This document shows positions 1 to 8,284 of a stretch of 46,390 nt of DNA, one piece after another. Position 1 is the stretch's first letter. Each line of letters begins with the position of its first letter. Under the pieces are notes generated by a model. That model was not told the origin of the DNA, did no database searches, and worked only from the letters and a program-made list of their open reading frames with translations. A program made the position numbers and the translations under genes. Source of the stretch: Gammaproteobacteria bacterium (GTDB taxonomy: Bacteria > Pseudomonadota > Gammaproteobacteria > GCA-001735895); NCBI GenBank assembly GCA_022340305.1, contig JAJDOF010000018.1:1-46390 (forward strand). Reading direction: 5' to 3'.

Positions 1-1404
1 GCGTCCGATGTGTTGAACAAGATTAACGAGTACGGCGTTAAATTCGTCGATTACCGCTTTACCGATACCAAGGGCAAGGAACAGCACGTTACCGTTCCTG
101 CCAGCACCCTCGAAATGGATACCTTCACCGAAGGCAAGATGTTCGATGGCTCCTCGGTTGCCGGCTGGAAAGGCATTAATGAATCCGACATGATTTTGAT
201 GCCGGACCCCGACACCGCGGTGCTCGATCCGTTCACCGACGAGCCTACCATCAACATTACCTGCAACGTCATCGAGCCAGCCACCGGTGAAGGCTACGAG
301 CGTGACCCACGCTCCATCGCGCAACGCGCCGAAGCCTACCTGAAGGCTTCCGGTATCGCCGATATCGCCTACTTCGGTCCCGAAAACGAGTTTTTCGTCT
401 TCGATGACGTCAAGTGGACCAACGAAATGGGGCATTGTTCCTACCAGATCGAATCAGAAGAAGCTGCCTGGAGTTCTCTCAAGGCCTATGAAGACGGCAA
501 CACCGGCCATCGTCCCGGTGTCAAGGGCGGCTATTTTCCGGTACCACCGGTCGATTCGTTGCACGACATGCGTTCAGCCATGTGCCTGGCGATGGAGGAA
601 ATGGGTCTCAAGGTCGAAGTACACCACCACGAGGTCGCCACTGCCGGACAATGTGAAATCGGCGTCGGCTTCAACACGCTGGTACGCAAGGGCGACGAGG
701 TACAGGTGCTCAAATATTGCATACACAACGTTGCGCACAGCTATGGCAAGACCGCAACCTTCATGCCCAAGCCACTGGTCGGTGACAACGGTAACGGCAT
801 GCACGTGCACATGTCCCTGGTCAAAGATGGCGTCAACCTGTTTTCCGGTGAAGAATACGGCGGCCTGTCAGAAATGGCGCTGTTTTACATCGGTGGTGTC
901 ATCAAGCATGCGCGCGCAATCAACGCCTTCTCGAATCCGGCCACCAACAGCTATAAGCGCCTGGTACCGGGTTTCGAGGCACCGGTCATGCTCGCCTACT
1001 CGGCACGCAACCGTTCTGCATCGATCCGCATCCCCTATGTCAGCAATCCCAAGGCTCGCCGTATCGAAGTGCGCTTCCCGGACTCGGTTGCCAACCCCTA
1101 CCTCGCGTTCAGTGCGCTGATGATGGCCGGGCTCGACGGCATCAAGAACCAGATTCATCCGGGTGAAGCGATGGACAAGGATCTTTATGACCTGCCCCCC
1201 GAAGAAGAAGCCGAGATTCCACAGGTTGCCTTCTCGCTGGACCAGGCGCTGGCTGAACTGGACATGGATCGGGACTTCCTCAAGGCAGGCGGCGTATTCA
1301 CCGATGATGTTATCGATAGCTACATCGCGCTCAAGCAGGAAGAAGTTGATCGCCTGCGGCTGGCGACCAACCCGGTTGAATTTGAACTTTACTACAGCTG
1401 CTAG
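1..1404 (+). CDS. glnA: Type I glutamine synthetase, 5' end cut by the window
   Basis: Makes glutamine from glutamate, ammonia and ATP; it is the main entry point of ammonia in the cytoplasm, as a dodecamer. The reading frame is open from base 1, and by comparison with the E. coli protein only one to a few N-terminal residues lie outside the window; the GTG at position 10 is probably internal. Visible family motifs are MFDGSS in the N-terminal beta-grasp domain, [10 protein letters not shown], the histidine-rich [31 protein letters not shown] and [11 protein letters not shown]. The tyrosine of [10 protein letters not shown] matches the residue adenylylated by GlnE in E. coli, so covalent control is likely. 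About 467 residues are visible, the normal length. A terminator follows, then ntrB, the usual gammaproteobacterial order. Confidence 0.97.
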   Translation, partial: ASDVLNKINEYGVKFVDYRFTDTKGKEQHVTVPASTLEMDTFTEGKMFDGSSVAGWKGINESDMILMPDPDTAVLDPFTDEPTINITCNVIEPATGEGYERDPRSIAQRAEAYLKASGIADIAYFGPENEFFVFDDVKWTNEMGHCSYQIESEEAAWSSLKAYEDGNTGHRPGVKGGYFPVPPVDSLHDMRSAMCLAMEEMGLKVEVHHHEVATAGQCEIGVGFNTLVRKGDEVQVLKYCIHNVAHSYGKTATFMPKPLVGDNGNGMHVHMSLVKDGVNLFSGEEYGGLSEMALFYIGGVIKHARAINAFSNPATNSYKRLVPGFEAPVMLAYSARNRSASIRIPYVSNPKARRIEVRFPDSVANPYLAFSALMMAGLDGIKNQIHPGEAMDKDLYDLPPEEEAEIPQVAFSLDQALAELDMDRDFLKAGGVFTDDVIDSYIALKQEEVDRLRLATNPVEFELYYSC

Positions 1405-1425
1405 TCAGGGGTTTGCTGGACCGAC

Positions 1426-1453
1426 AAAAGGCCCCTCTCACGGGGCCTTTTTT
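1426..1453 (+). terminator. Rho-independent terminator after glnA
   Basis: A perfect stem AAAAGGCCCC / GGGGCCTTTT (1426-1435 with 1442-1451) with a 6-nt loop, ending in a run of T. It sits 22 bp after the glnA stop and just before ntrB, so it should end or attenuate the glnA transcript and lower ntrBC relative to glnA. Confidence 0.9.
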
Positions 1454-1479
1454 GTCCGCAGCCCGGTCTACCCTTAATC

Positions 1480-2559
1480 ATGCAGCTCTCGACCCATACT
1501 CCGTCCGCGGCCGTCGATACCGCCGAACGCATACTCGACACGCTCAATTCCTCGATCATGTGCCTCGATGAGAAGCGTCAGATCACCTATATCAATTCGG
1601 CCGGTGAAGCGCTGTTCGAAAGCAGCGCCGCCAGCCTGGTCGGTCGTCAATTCGCGAGCCTGCTGAGCGCACTGGAACCGTCCAGTATTCTCGACAAATT
1701 ACGTCTTGAATCGATCGACTTTACCGAGCATGAAGCCGTGATCACCCTGGTCAACGGCAAAGCGATCACCGCCAATTACAGTATCTACCGCTTCGATAGC
1801 CATTCGCATGATGGTGAAATCCTGCTCGAGATACGACAGCTGGAACGCCAGGCGCAGTTCGCCCAGGACGAGTTGAAACAGCAACAGCAGCTGGCAACCC
1901 AGCAACTCGCGCGCGGGCTCGCGCACGAGATTAACAACCCGCTGGGCGGTATACGCGGTGCGGCGCAGTTACTGCAAAGAGCGCTCGATCGCCCGGAGTG
2001 GACCGAATACACCGAGGTCATCATCAGCGAGGTCGACCGCCTGCAGTCGCTGACCAGCAACATGCTCGGGCCTGGCAGTCGCATGCAGCGCAAACCAGTC
2101 AACATTCTCGAAGTACTCGAACACATCCGCCGTATTATTCTCGCCGCAGAGCCCGGGCGCATCGTGATCAAGCGTGACTACGACCCCAGTATTCCCGAGC
2201 TGAACGCGGATCGCGACATGTTGATCCAGGCTTTCCTCAACATCGTGCGCAACGCGGTGCAGGCAATCGACAGCGAGGGTTGCATCACCTTCCGGACACG
2301 CGTCGACTTCCGCTACACCATCGGCCAGATCACGCACCCGCTGGTGTTGCGTGTCGACATCAGCGACACCGGTCACGGCATCCCCAGGGACCTGGGTGAG
2401 ACCATTTTTCTGCCGATGATTACCGACAAGGCCGATGGCAGCGGTCTCGGCCTGCCGATTGCCCAGGAAATCATCTCGCGCCACGGCGGCACCATTCATT
2501 TGCACAGCTCGCCGTCGGGAACCACTTTCAGTACCTACCTGCCACTGGAGCAATCATGA
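1480..2559 (+). CDS. glnL: Nitrogen regulation sensor histidine kinase NtrB (NRII)
   Basis: Cytoplasmic sensor kinase that, with PII, reports nitrogen status and phosphorylates NtrC. The 359 residues show a PAS domain (about 14-120), then the dimerisation/phosphotransfer helix with RGLAHEINNPLGG and His149 as the phosphoacceptor, an N box (NIVRNAVQAI), the DTGHGIP G1 box and GSGLGLPIAQ. There is no membrane segment, as expected for NtrB. Length is normal for the family. The stop is followed 10 bp later by the ntrC-like gene, so the two are co-transcribed. The kinase looks complete, in contrast with its partner, which lacks its central domain. Confidence 0.95.
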   Translation: MQLSTHTPSAAVDTAERILDTLNSSIMCLDEKRQITYINSAGEALFESSAASLVGRQFASLLSALEPSSILDKLRLESIDFTEHEAVITLVNGKAITANYSIYRFDSHSHDGEILLEIRQLERQAQFAQDELKQQQQLATQQLARGLAHEINNPLGGIRGAAQLLQRALDRPEWTEYTEVIISEVDRLQSLTSNMLGPGSRMQRKPVNILEVLEHIRRIILAAEPGRIVIKRDYDPSIPELNADRDMLIQAFLNIVRNAVQAIDSEGCITFRTRVDFRYTIGQITHPLVLRVDISDTGHGIPRDLGETIFLPMITDKADGSGLGLPIAQEIISRHGGTIHLHSSPSGTTFSTYLPLEQS

Positions 2560-2569
2560 GGGAACCGTT

Positions 2570-3214
2570 ATGAATATGCCCGCTCAAAGTCTGCAAATTC
2601 CGGTCTGGATCATCGATGACGATCAATCCATGCGCTGGGTACTGGACAAGACCCTGTCGAACAACGGCTACCGGGTCAGCGCCTTTGAATCGGGTTCGGT
2701 GGCACTGGCCAGCTTCAAGCGCGCTGCACCCGAGGAGCGGCCCTCGCTGATCATCACCGACGTGCGCATGCCCGGCATCAACGGCTTCGAACTGCTCAAA
2801 CAGATCAAGCACATTTCCCCGCAAACACCGATCATCGTGATGACCGCCTATACCGATCTCGATACCACGGTGCAGGCATTTCACGAGGGCGCCTTCGAGT
2901 ATCTGCCCAAACCCTTCGACATCGACGACGCCCTGAAACTGGTGGCGCGCGCCTGCGAACCGGTAGCGGAAAGCAGGCCCGGCAACCAGCGCCTGCCACC
3001 CGAACTGGGTGACTGGCAGGCGCCCCTGCGCCTGTGGGCGAAACAACAACTCGCCCAGGGTGAAACCGAGATACTCAAGACGGCGGCGAAAACCTTCGAA
3101 AAGACCCTGCTCGACTGCGCGCTGGAAGCAACCCGCGGCCGTAAACAGGATGCCGCGCGCCTGCTCGGCTGGGGCAGAAATACGCTCACCCGAAAACTGA
3201 AGGAACTGGGCTAA
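2570..3214 (+). CDS. NtrC-like regulator with no AAA+ domain (receiver fused to Fis-type HTH)
   Basis: The 214-residue product starts at the ATG preceded by GAGGG at 2558-2562. Residues 1-130 are a clear NtrC receiver: acidic D16-D18, phosphoacceptor D64 in TDVRMPG, T92, and K114 in YLPKPFD. Residues 145-214 are a clear NtrC C-terminus with the Fis-like helix-turn-helix, ending RLLGWGRNTLTRKLKELG. The whole central AAA+ ATPase of about 240 residues (Walker A, GAFTGA loop, Walker B) is missing, and only a short linker joins the two ends in frame. Normal NtrC is about 470 residues. Known biology says the missing domain contacts and remodels sigma-54, so this protein should bind DNA under NtrB control but not activate sigma-54 promoters. 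Whether it represses, or activates sigma-70 promoters, is inference. A sequencing or assembly deletion is possible but would have to be exactly in frame at the domain borders. Confidence 0.9.
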   Translation: MNMPAQSLQIPVWIIDDDQSMRWVLDKTLSNNGYRVSAFESGSVALASFKRAAPEERPSLIITDVRMPGINGFELLKQIKHISPQTPIIVMTAYTDLDTTVQAFHEGAFEYLPKPFDIDDALKLVARACEPVAESRPGNQRLPPELGDWQAPLRLWAKQQLAQGETEILKTAAKTFEKTLLDCALEATRGRKQDAARLLGWGRNTLTRKLKELG

Positions 3215-3389
3215 TTACCGATAAATGTCAGCCCCGCAAAAGTGGGGCGGGCCGACGTATCGGTCTCGCAAATCCAGTGTACTGCCCGCCAATTACAGCG
3301 CGCTATAAAGACACGCCCCACGTCAATTGCACAGCATGCGACCGGGGTTTGACGTCCCATTCAATTTCGGGATCTGAGCCCAGGCACCC

Positions 3390-4109
3390 TTATGCCTCGA
3401 TGCATTTTATATAGGCTTTCTCGAGGCTGTCGGCCTGGTAGCGTTGCATGCACTGCTGTGGCGTCCCCTGGAACTTCATTTCACCATCGTGCAGAATCCC
3501 GAAGCGATCACACAGTTCCTCGGCGTCGGCGAGCAGGTGGGTGCTGTAAAGCACCGTGTGCCCGCGCGCCTTCAGCGCTTGCATCAACTCCTTGAAGTGA
3601 TAGCGCGCCCGCGGATCGAGACCGCTCAGCGGTTCGTCGAGGATAACCAGGGGCCGATCCAGCAGGAAACAGCTCAACAAGCCGAGCTTCTGCACCATTC
3701 CCTTGGAATAGCCGCCCACCCGCGAGTCGAGACGCTCTGGCGGAAAATCGAGGCGTTCGGCAAGATCGATTATCTTGCGGGAATCGGATTTGCGGTGATA
3801 AACCGCCGCGATGAAGTCGAGATACTGACGGCCGCTGATGTTCTTTTTGACGTCGAATTTTTCCGGCAAATAGGCGAGCTGCTCACGGCATTGCGGATCG
3901 CTGTTGTCGACATCGAAGATACGAATCTCACCGCCCGGCTGCGGGCGAATCAAATCCAGCACCAGCTTGATGAGGGTCGACTTGCCCGCCCCGTTGACCC
4001 CCGCGATCGCGTAATATTGCTGCTGTCCAACGTCGAGGCTGAGCTCCCTGAGAATTTCGAGCCCTGCGACCGAATAATTAATATTGGATACGGACAGTGC
4101 CTGGATCAT
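3390..4109 (-). CDS. ABC transporter ATP-binding protein (ABC-2 exporter type)
   Basis: ATPase subunit of an ABC-2 exporter. From the ATG at 4109 the product has 239 residues: Walker A GVNGAGKST (about 37-45), Q-loop region AYLPEKFD, a variant signature YSKGMVQ, Walker B LVILDEPLSGLDP and the H-loop STHLL. A GTG at 4127 would add six residues but fits the family worse. The likely partner permease is at 5709-6488 on the same strand, with a membrane-anchored unknown and a prepilin gene between them. The stem-loop at 4129-4160 separates this gene from the pilin, so it is probably expressed by read-through. Context suggests a role linked to the pilus, comparable to the Myxococcus PilH/PilI exporter; that is inference. 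Confidence 0.88.
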   Translation of the reverse strand: MIQALSVSNINYSVAGLEILRELSLDVGQQQYYAIAGVNGAGKSTLIKLVLDLIRPQPGGEIRIFDVDNSDPQCREQLAYLPEKFDVKKNISGRQYLDFIAAVYHRKSDSRKIIDLAERLDFPPERLDSRVGGYSKGMVQKLGLLSCFLLDRPLVILDEPLSGLDPRARYHFKELMQALKARGHTVLYSTHLLADAEELCDRFGILHDGEMKFQGTPQQCMQRYQADSLEKAYIKCIEA

Positions 4110-4128
4110 GATTGCCGGATCACACACA

Positions 4129-4160
4129 AAACTGGCTCGTCAACATTGACGAGCCAGTTT
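4129..4160 (-). terminator. Strong stem-loop between the prepilin gene and the ABC ATPase gene
   Basis: A perfect 14-bp stem (4129-4142 with 4147-4160, arm AAACTGGCTCGTCA) with a 4-nt loop. Read on the minus strand it lies 22 bp after the prepilin stop and is followed by a short T stretch (TTTTGTGTG). It should end or strongly attenuate the pilin transcript, giving high pilin mRNA and low ABC ATPase mRNA. Confidence 0.75.
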
Positions 4161-4182
4161 CATGGGTAAAACGTTTTCGCTG

Positions 4183-4866
4183 TTACAGGCGGAAAGCCAT
4201 GTTGTAACGTAAGTTATCCAGATAGCCTAAACCTGCCTGAGAACTCGTTAAGAGACCACCACCGTCCATATCTGCTGTCAAAATATCTGCCTGAATACGC
4301 CCAGATTCAGGATCATTATCATCAAGGCGCGCCTCGAGGATCTTGGCGATGGGGCCCTCGATTGAACCGAATATGGTGACGTGCCCGGCGATTTGCAGCG
4401 CGCCATCCTGGATACCGATCTGGCCGCCATAGGCGTTGGTAGGACGGGTCCCATCCTCACCGCCACCGGGTACCAGGCCCGCGGCGCGCAGATGCGCAAA
4501 AAACTTGAGTGTCTCCTCATTTGTATCGGTCCAGGTTGAAGCGGCTGTGACGTCGGCGTTCCAGTCAGTACCGTCACCGATAGTGCCATCACCTCCACCA
4601 TTGGCCTCCACACCAATGCCGCCAGCATCGCTATAGACCGAAAAACGGGTTCCAGCACCAGAATCGTCGCCGGGAAGCTGCAGGTAGCGATCCTGGTAGG
4701 AAAACATCGCCGCGGCAATACCGGCGTTATCGCTTTCGATGCGCTTGAGCTTGGCGTTGGTGATCATTTCCTGGCCCTTGAGAACGCCGCCGATCAGCAG
4801 CCCGACGATGACCAGTACGATTGCGATTTCAACGAGCGTGAAACCAGTCTGTTTTTTTAATTGCAT
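4183..4866 (-). CDS. Type IV prepilin, candidate major pilin
   Basis: The 227-residue product starts at the ATG at 4866, with GGAGAG just upstream; an in-frame start at 4905 would add an untypical leader. It has a short basic leader ending TG|FTLVE (cleavage after Gly8, mature Glu5 present at Glu13), then the hydrophobic helix FTLVEIAIVLVIVGLLIGG. The globular part is rich in Gly, Asp and Ala and contains no cysteine, so there is no C-terminal disulfide loop. Prepilin peptidase would cleave it and it would assemble through the inner-membrane platform encoded further along. It has its own sigma-54-type promoter (4906-4924) and its own terminator (4129-4160), the expected set-up for an abundant subunit. 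It lies among ABC transporter genes rather than beside the other pilins. Confidence 0.88.
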   Translation of the reverse strand: MQLKKQTGFTLVEIAIVLVIVGLLIGGVLKGQEMITNAKLKRIESDNAGIAAAMFSYQDRYLQLPGDDSGAGTRFSVYSDAGGIGVEANGGGDGTIGDGTDWNADVTAASTWTDTNEETLKFFAHLRAAGLVPGGGEDGTRPTNAYGGQIGIQDGALQIAGHVTIFGSIEGPIAKILEARLDDNDPESGRIQADILTADMDGGGLLTSSQAGLGYLDNLRYNMAFRL

Positions 4867-4905
4867 GGAACTCTCCAGTGAATTCAAGTTGTGCCTGAAA
4901 AACAT

Positions 4906-4924
4906 AAAGCATGAATCGTGCCAA
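4906..4924 (-). promoter_or_regulatory. Sigma-54 promoter of the prepilin gene
   Basis: Read on the minus strand the site is TTGGCACGATTCATGCTTT. The GG of the -24 element (4921-4922) and the GC of the -12 element (4909-4910) have the exact 10-nt separation required, and TGGCACG is a consensus -24 box. It lies about 40 bp upstream of the pilin ATG, leaving a short leader with the ribosome binding site. A sigma-54 activator with an intact GAFTGA motif is encoded at 22421-23815, in the same locus. Confidence 0.8.
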
Positions 4925-4971
4925 TTATGATAAAACCTTATACATCTGAAGCACTTAGCTGACAGTCATCC

Positions 4972-5709
4972 TCATTTTGCAGGCCCCTGTCGGGATTCGA
5001 ACAACTTTTGTCGTAACTCCAACAACTTTTCCTGCAGAAACCGACGTTCATCCGGGTCGTTGACCGATTCCGTTTGCAGCAACGCCTGGACGATTGCGAT
5101 GGCCGACTCCAGTTCGTTCAATTCCGCCAGCAACAGAAATTCAAAGTCCCGCGCCCAGCGAGGCATGACAACCGAGGCTGGCTGGCTGGCCAGTTTACGC
5201 GCCATACCGAGCGCCAGGTCTAGATCACCCAGCTTGTGCTTGGCGATGACGCTGGCCTCGGCCAGCCGGCGCCAGTGTAACTGCGGATCGTCGTCGAAGC
5301 GGCGCTCGATGAAGCCGAGAATCTGCCGCAATTGCGCAGGATCGCCGGTGGATGTGTATACCCGTGAAGCCAGCAGCAGCGGATACTCGGTTCCCGGACT
5401 GATCCCGGTAATCGTGTCGAGCCATTCGATGAGCAGGCGATAATCGATCAATTGGTAACTGAAATGCCGGCCCACCTGGTTGTCGTGCAGTTGCAGCCGA
5501 ATCGCCAGCAGGTAGCCGAACAACTGCTTGGAGCCCAGCGCCAGTCCTCGATAAATATTCGCGCTGAAAGGCGGACTAAGACTACGGTAACTGGTATCCA
5601 GCCGCTGCCGAGCGAAGTGGTGATTTACTGTCTGCGCAAGCAGCAACAACAAGAACACCAGCAACAGCGGGCGCGGCAACGACAGCAGGGGACGCTCGCT
5701 GCGGCGCAT
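4972..5709 (-). CDS. Membrane-anchored helical (TPR-like) protein of unknown function
   Basis: Not a family I can name. From the ATG at 5709 it has 245 residues: a basic N-terminus, one strong transmembrane segment (about residues 11-30, rich in Leu), then a mostly helical domain with short A/L/R-rich repeats resembling TPR or SEL1-like helices, ending in a charged tail. Its ATG overlaps the TAA of the permease gene (TAATG), and AAGGAG lies upstream, so it is translationally coupled to the ABC permease and very probably belongs to the same complex. The single N-terminal anchor suggests a periplasmic domain. A link to pilus assembly is inference from position only. Confidence 0.75.
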   Translation of the reverse strand: MRRSERPLLSLPRPLLLVFLLLLLAQTVNHHFARQRLDTSYRSLSPPFSANIYRGLALGSKQLFGYLLAIRLQLHDNQVGRHFSYQLIDYRLLIEWLDTITGISPGTEYPLLLASRVYTSTGDPAQLRQILGFIERRFDDDPQLHWRRLAEASVIAKHKLGDLDLALGMARKLASQPASVVMPRWARDFEFLLLAELNELESAIAIVQALLQTESVNDPDERRFLQEKLLELRQKLFESRQGPAK

Positions 5710-6488
5710 TAGAAATTGAACTCCTTGCGATAAAAATCGACCAGGCAAGCCGCCAGTAGAAATAGCGCGTACACCGCGACGGAAAGAAATTGACTGGCCA
5801 GGGCAGTAAACAGGTTCGCCGCCTCGAAGAACACGTCGTTCTGCGCGAAGCTGCTGTTACCGGGAATGACATACAGTATCGCGCTGAAAAACAACTCGAG
5901 CGCACGGCTGGCGGCGCTGCCGTCGGATAAATACACCGACTGCGCCAGCATCTCGCTGATCAACCCCGACAGCTTGGCGAGCAAATATATCGCCAGCGTA
6001 AAAAACACCGCCGGCGGGATTTTCTCGAGGCTTAGTATCGCCAGCAAGCCGAGCAGGCTGATCAGCATCAGTTCCAGCCACAGCGCTGCCGCCCAGTAAA
6101 TACCGATGACAGGGCCGCTATACAATGACAGTAGCAACCCCACCGGCAGCACCAGCAACAGGCACAGGCAGGCAATCACCATGAACTGGGCAGCGATGTA
6201 TTGCCAACGCGCCAGCGGCATCGTCAACAGCCGTTCGAACTGGCTCGATTCGTAGTCCTCGGCAACCGCGCTGGCAACCATCAACAGCGCCAGCAACGCC
6301 AGGCTGTAACGCAGCTGATCGGCGATGAAGGCGCCCACGATTGCGCCACTGTTAATGATCGCCAGTTGCTGGATGAAACTGCCGCTGAGCACGGCCGTGA
6401 GCAGCAATACCGCGAGCAGGACGAACAACCGGCGGCTGACAATTCCCAGCATCAGGTATCGGAACAATGCTATAGTTTGACTGGTCAT
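5709..6488 (-). CDS. ABC-2 type transporter permease
   Basis: The 259-residue protein is almost entirely hydrophobic, with about six predicted transmembrane segments and the ABC-2 layout: a cytoplasmic N-terminus, a first helix, a loop carrying ESSQFERLLTMPLARWQY (the typical ABC-2 coupling motif), then five helices. It is the natural partner of the ATPase at 3390-4109. It starts only 16 bp from the divergently transcribed histidine kinase gene and its stop overlaps the start of the next gene (TAATG). The substrate cannot be read from sequence. Confidence 0.85.
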   Translation of the reverse strand: MTSQTIALFRYLMLGIVSRRLFVLLAVLLLTAVLSGSFIQQLAIINSGAIVGAFIADQLRYSLALLALLMVASAVAEDYESSQFERLLTMPLARWQYIAAQFMVIACLCLLLVLPVGLLLSLYSGPVIGIYWAAALWLELMLISLLGLLAILSLEKIPPAVFFTLAIYLLAKLSGLISEMLAQSVYLSDGSAASRALELFFSAILYVIPGNSSFAQNDVFFEAANLFTALASQFLSVAVYALFLLAACLVDFYRKEFNF

Positions 6489-6504
6489 TCAGGTTTCCCG
6501 TACC

Positions 6505-8184
6505 TTGTTTAGAATCGATTCCTTACTACAATACGGCCAGCAAATTCTGGCCACTATCCTGCTGCTGTTGCACGCATTGATCTGGATAGTCGACGAGCCG
6601 CTGTTGAAGTTTAGCCTAACCTTCGTATTGTATGGCCTGTTCCTGCTGTGGCAACCGCTATGGAGCAAACAGGCAAAAGTCAGCCGCGCACCCGTGGTAG
6701 CACTGGCATTGATGTTCGTGTTGCTCGCCTACCGCTTCCCCAATGAATCACTGGTTTTCTTCGCTCTCATTGTTTCCGGCCTGATCGGCAGCCGCCTGCT
6801 CGGCCAGAGTGCCTATCGCTCTTTCGACCTGCTGGCGCTGCTGATCATCACGCTGGAGATGGCGGTCGGGCTGGTGCCGGATACGTTTCCGCAAATCAAA
6901 CTGCCGGCATTGTTTGTCGAGTACATGCAAACCGTCATCCTGGTGCCGGTGCTGTTATTTTACTTTGCCCCCAACCCGGACCATCAAAAGCAGCAGCGCA
7001 GCCAGGTCGACCTGATGCACGGCCTGCTCGCTGCCACCCTGCTGTTTATCGTGCTGCTGGGGGGCATCGTCATCAACCTGCTGTACGGCGTCGACTACCT
7101 CGACGGCCTGTTGCTGAGCATGTTCATCGTCGCCACCCTGACCATCGGCATCAGCTGGTTCTGGAATCCCGGCGTCGGTTATTCAGGCATCGGGGTGTTG
7201 TGGAATCGCTACGCGATGACCATCGGCGGACCCTTCGAAACCTGGATCAATACGCTGACGACATTGATCGAAGAACGTTACCTGACCCCGACCGATTATC
7301 TCGAAGCCGCCTGCGAACACCTGGTGGAAAACGACTGGCTCAACTCGATCGAGTGGCATTTCAACAACTTCAAGGTCAGTGTCGGCGACAAAATCGGCAC
7401 CCGGCTGGAGCATCAACTGGACGACGAGCTGACCGTAATACTTTACTTCAAGGCCGATCCCGGCAGCGCGCTGGAACAACACACGATATTGTTGATTCGC
7501 ATGGCTTACCAGTTCTATCTCGCCAAGTTAAACCAGGAAAAGATACGCGCGCAGGAACACTTCGCCACCATTCACCACACCGGCGCGCGCCTCACCCACG
7601 ACGTCAAGAACATTCTGCAATCGATCAGGACATCGCTGGAGATACTGGACATGGACAAGCAAATGCCCGCATCGCAGAAACTGCTGGAGTCCAATCTCAG
7701 GCAGATCGGGCTGCGCCTGCAAAGCACCCTGGAGAAGCTGCGGGCGCCACGTCTCAACACCCACATCAACCTGGTCGATTGCCGCAAGTGGATGGAACGC
7801 ATCGAGAAACTGCACGGCAACGATACGCGCATGTCGTTCCACAGCGACATCGAGAATAACCTGGTATTGCCGGTCGACCTGTTCGACAGCGTTACCGAAA
7901 ACCTGGTCAACAACGCCCTCAAGAAGCCCTCGGTCAAACGCGTGGAGCTACGCCTGCTGTCCAGCGACGACATCATCCTGTTGTCGGTCTGCGACGATGG
8001 CGAGGCGATCAACGCCGACATCGAAAGCAGCCTGTTTACCAAGCCGGTATCGTCGGGTAGCGGCATGGGCATCGGCCTGTACCAGTCGGCGATCATGGCG
8101 CACACGTTTAATTACCAGCTGGAGTTGAGTCAGAATGAAGCGGGCCGGGTCTGCTTTAACCTGTATCAGCACCTGTCGGATTAA
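6505..8184 (+). CDS. Multi-pass membrane sensor histidine kinase, PilS/PrsK-like
   Basis: A 559-residue kinase starting at TTG. About seven hydrophobic segments lie in residues 10-220, followed by a GAF-like linker (about 235-340) and a kinase core: ARLTHDVKNILQSI with His365 as the likely phosphoacceptor, N box ENLVNNAL, and GSGMGIGLY. The LTHDVKN form of the H box is found in PrsK-type kinases. No response regulator gene is adjacent; the obvious partner is the PrsR/PilR-like sigma-54 regulator at 22421-23815, at the other end of the pilus genes. Only 16 bp separate its start from the divergent permease gene, so its promoter must overlap that gene. The TTG start is uncertain because no ATG is available near the first helix. 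Confidence 0.85.
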   Translation: MFRIDSLLQYGQQILATILLLLHALIWIVDEPLLKFSLTFVLYGLFLLWQPLWSKQAKVSRAPVVALALMFVLLAYRFPNESLVFFALIVSGLIGSRLLGQSAYRSFDLLALLIITLEMAVGLVPDTFPQIKLPALFVEYMQTVILVPVLLFYFAPNPDHQKQQRSQVDLMHGLLAATLLFIVLLGGIVINLLYGVDYLDGLLLSMFIVATLTIGISWFWNPGVGYSGIGVLWNRYAMTIGGPFETWINTLTTLIEERYLTPTDYLEAACEHLVENDWLNSIEWHFNNFKVSVGDKIGTRLEHQLDDELTVILYFKADPGSALEQHTILLIRMAYQFYLAKLNQEKIRAQEHFATIHHTGARLTHDVKNILQSIRTSLEILDMDKQMPASQKLLESNLRQIGLRLQSTLEKLRAPRLNTHINLVDCRKWMERIEKLHGNDTRMSFHSDIENNLVLPVDLFDSVTENLVNNALKKPSVKRVELRLLSSDDIILLSVCDDGEAINADIESSLFTKPVSSGSGMGIGLYQSAIMAHTFNYQLELSQNEAGRVCFNLYQHLSD

Positions 8185-8219
8185 ACCCGACCAGCGAAAT
8201 CTCACGGACCGAAACCCCC

Positions 8220-8245
8220 GGGGACAGGACTTCAGTCGTGTCCCC
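8220..8245. terminator. Hairpin between convergent kinase and pilin genes
   Basis: An interrupted inverted repeat with outer arms GGGGACA (8220-8226) and TGTCCCC (8239-8245) and inner complementary GACT/AGTC, lying between the convergent ends of the kinase and minor pilin genes. It is symmetrical enough to serve both strands. There is no T run, so it could instead be a REP-like unit. Confidence 0.45.
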
Positions 8246-8284
8246 TCGAAGCCCCCTGAAGGGCATACCGACAGAATTCAACCA

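Noticed and set aside
404..1120. Long second frame inside glnA (+)
   Set aside because: Arg/Ser/Thr-rich shadow of glnA in another frame, with no ribosome site and no family motif.
2435..2569. Upstream extension of the ntrC-like gene
   Set aside because: Runs inside ntrB; the ATG at 2570 with GAGGG upstream and alignment to NtrC fix the start.
3231..3248. Hairpin GCCCC...GGGGC after the ntrC-like gene
   Set aside because: Short stem, no T run; too weak to call a terminator.
3444..4169. Long plus-strand frame opposite the ABC ATPase
   Set aside because: Antisense shadow; all ABC motifs lie on the minus strand.
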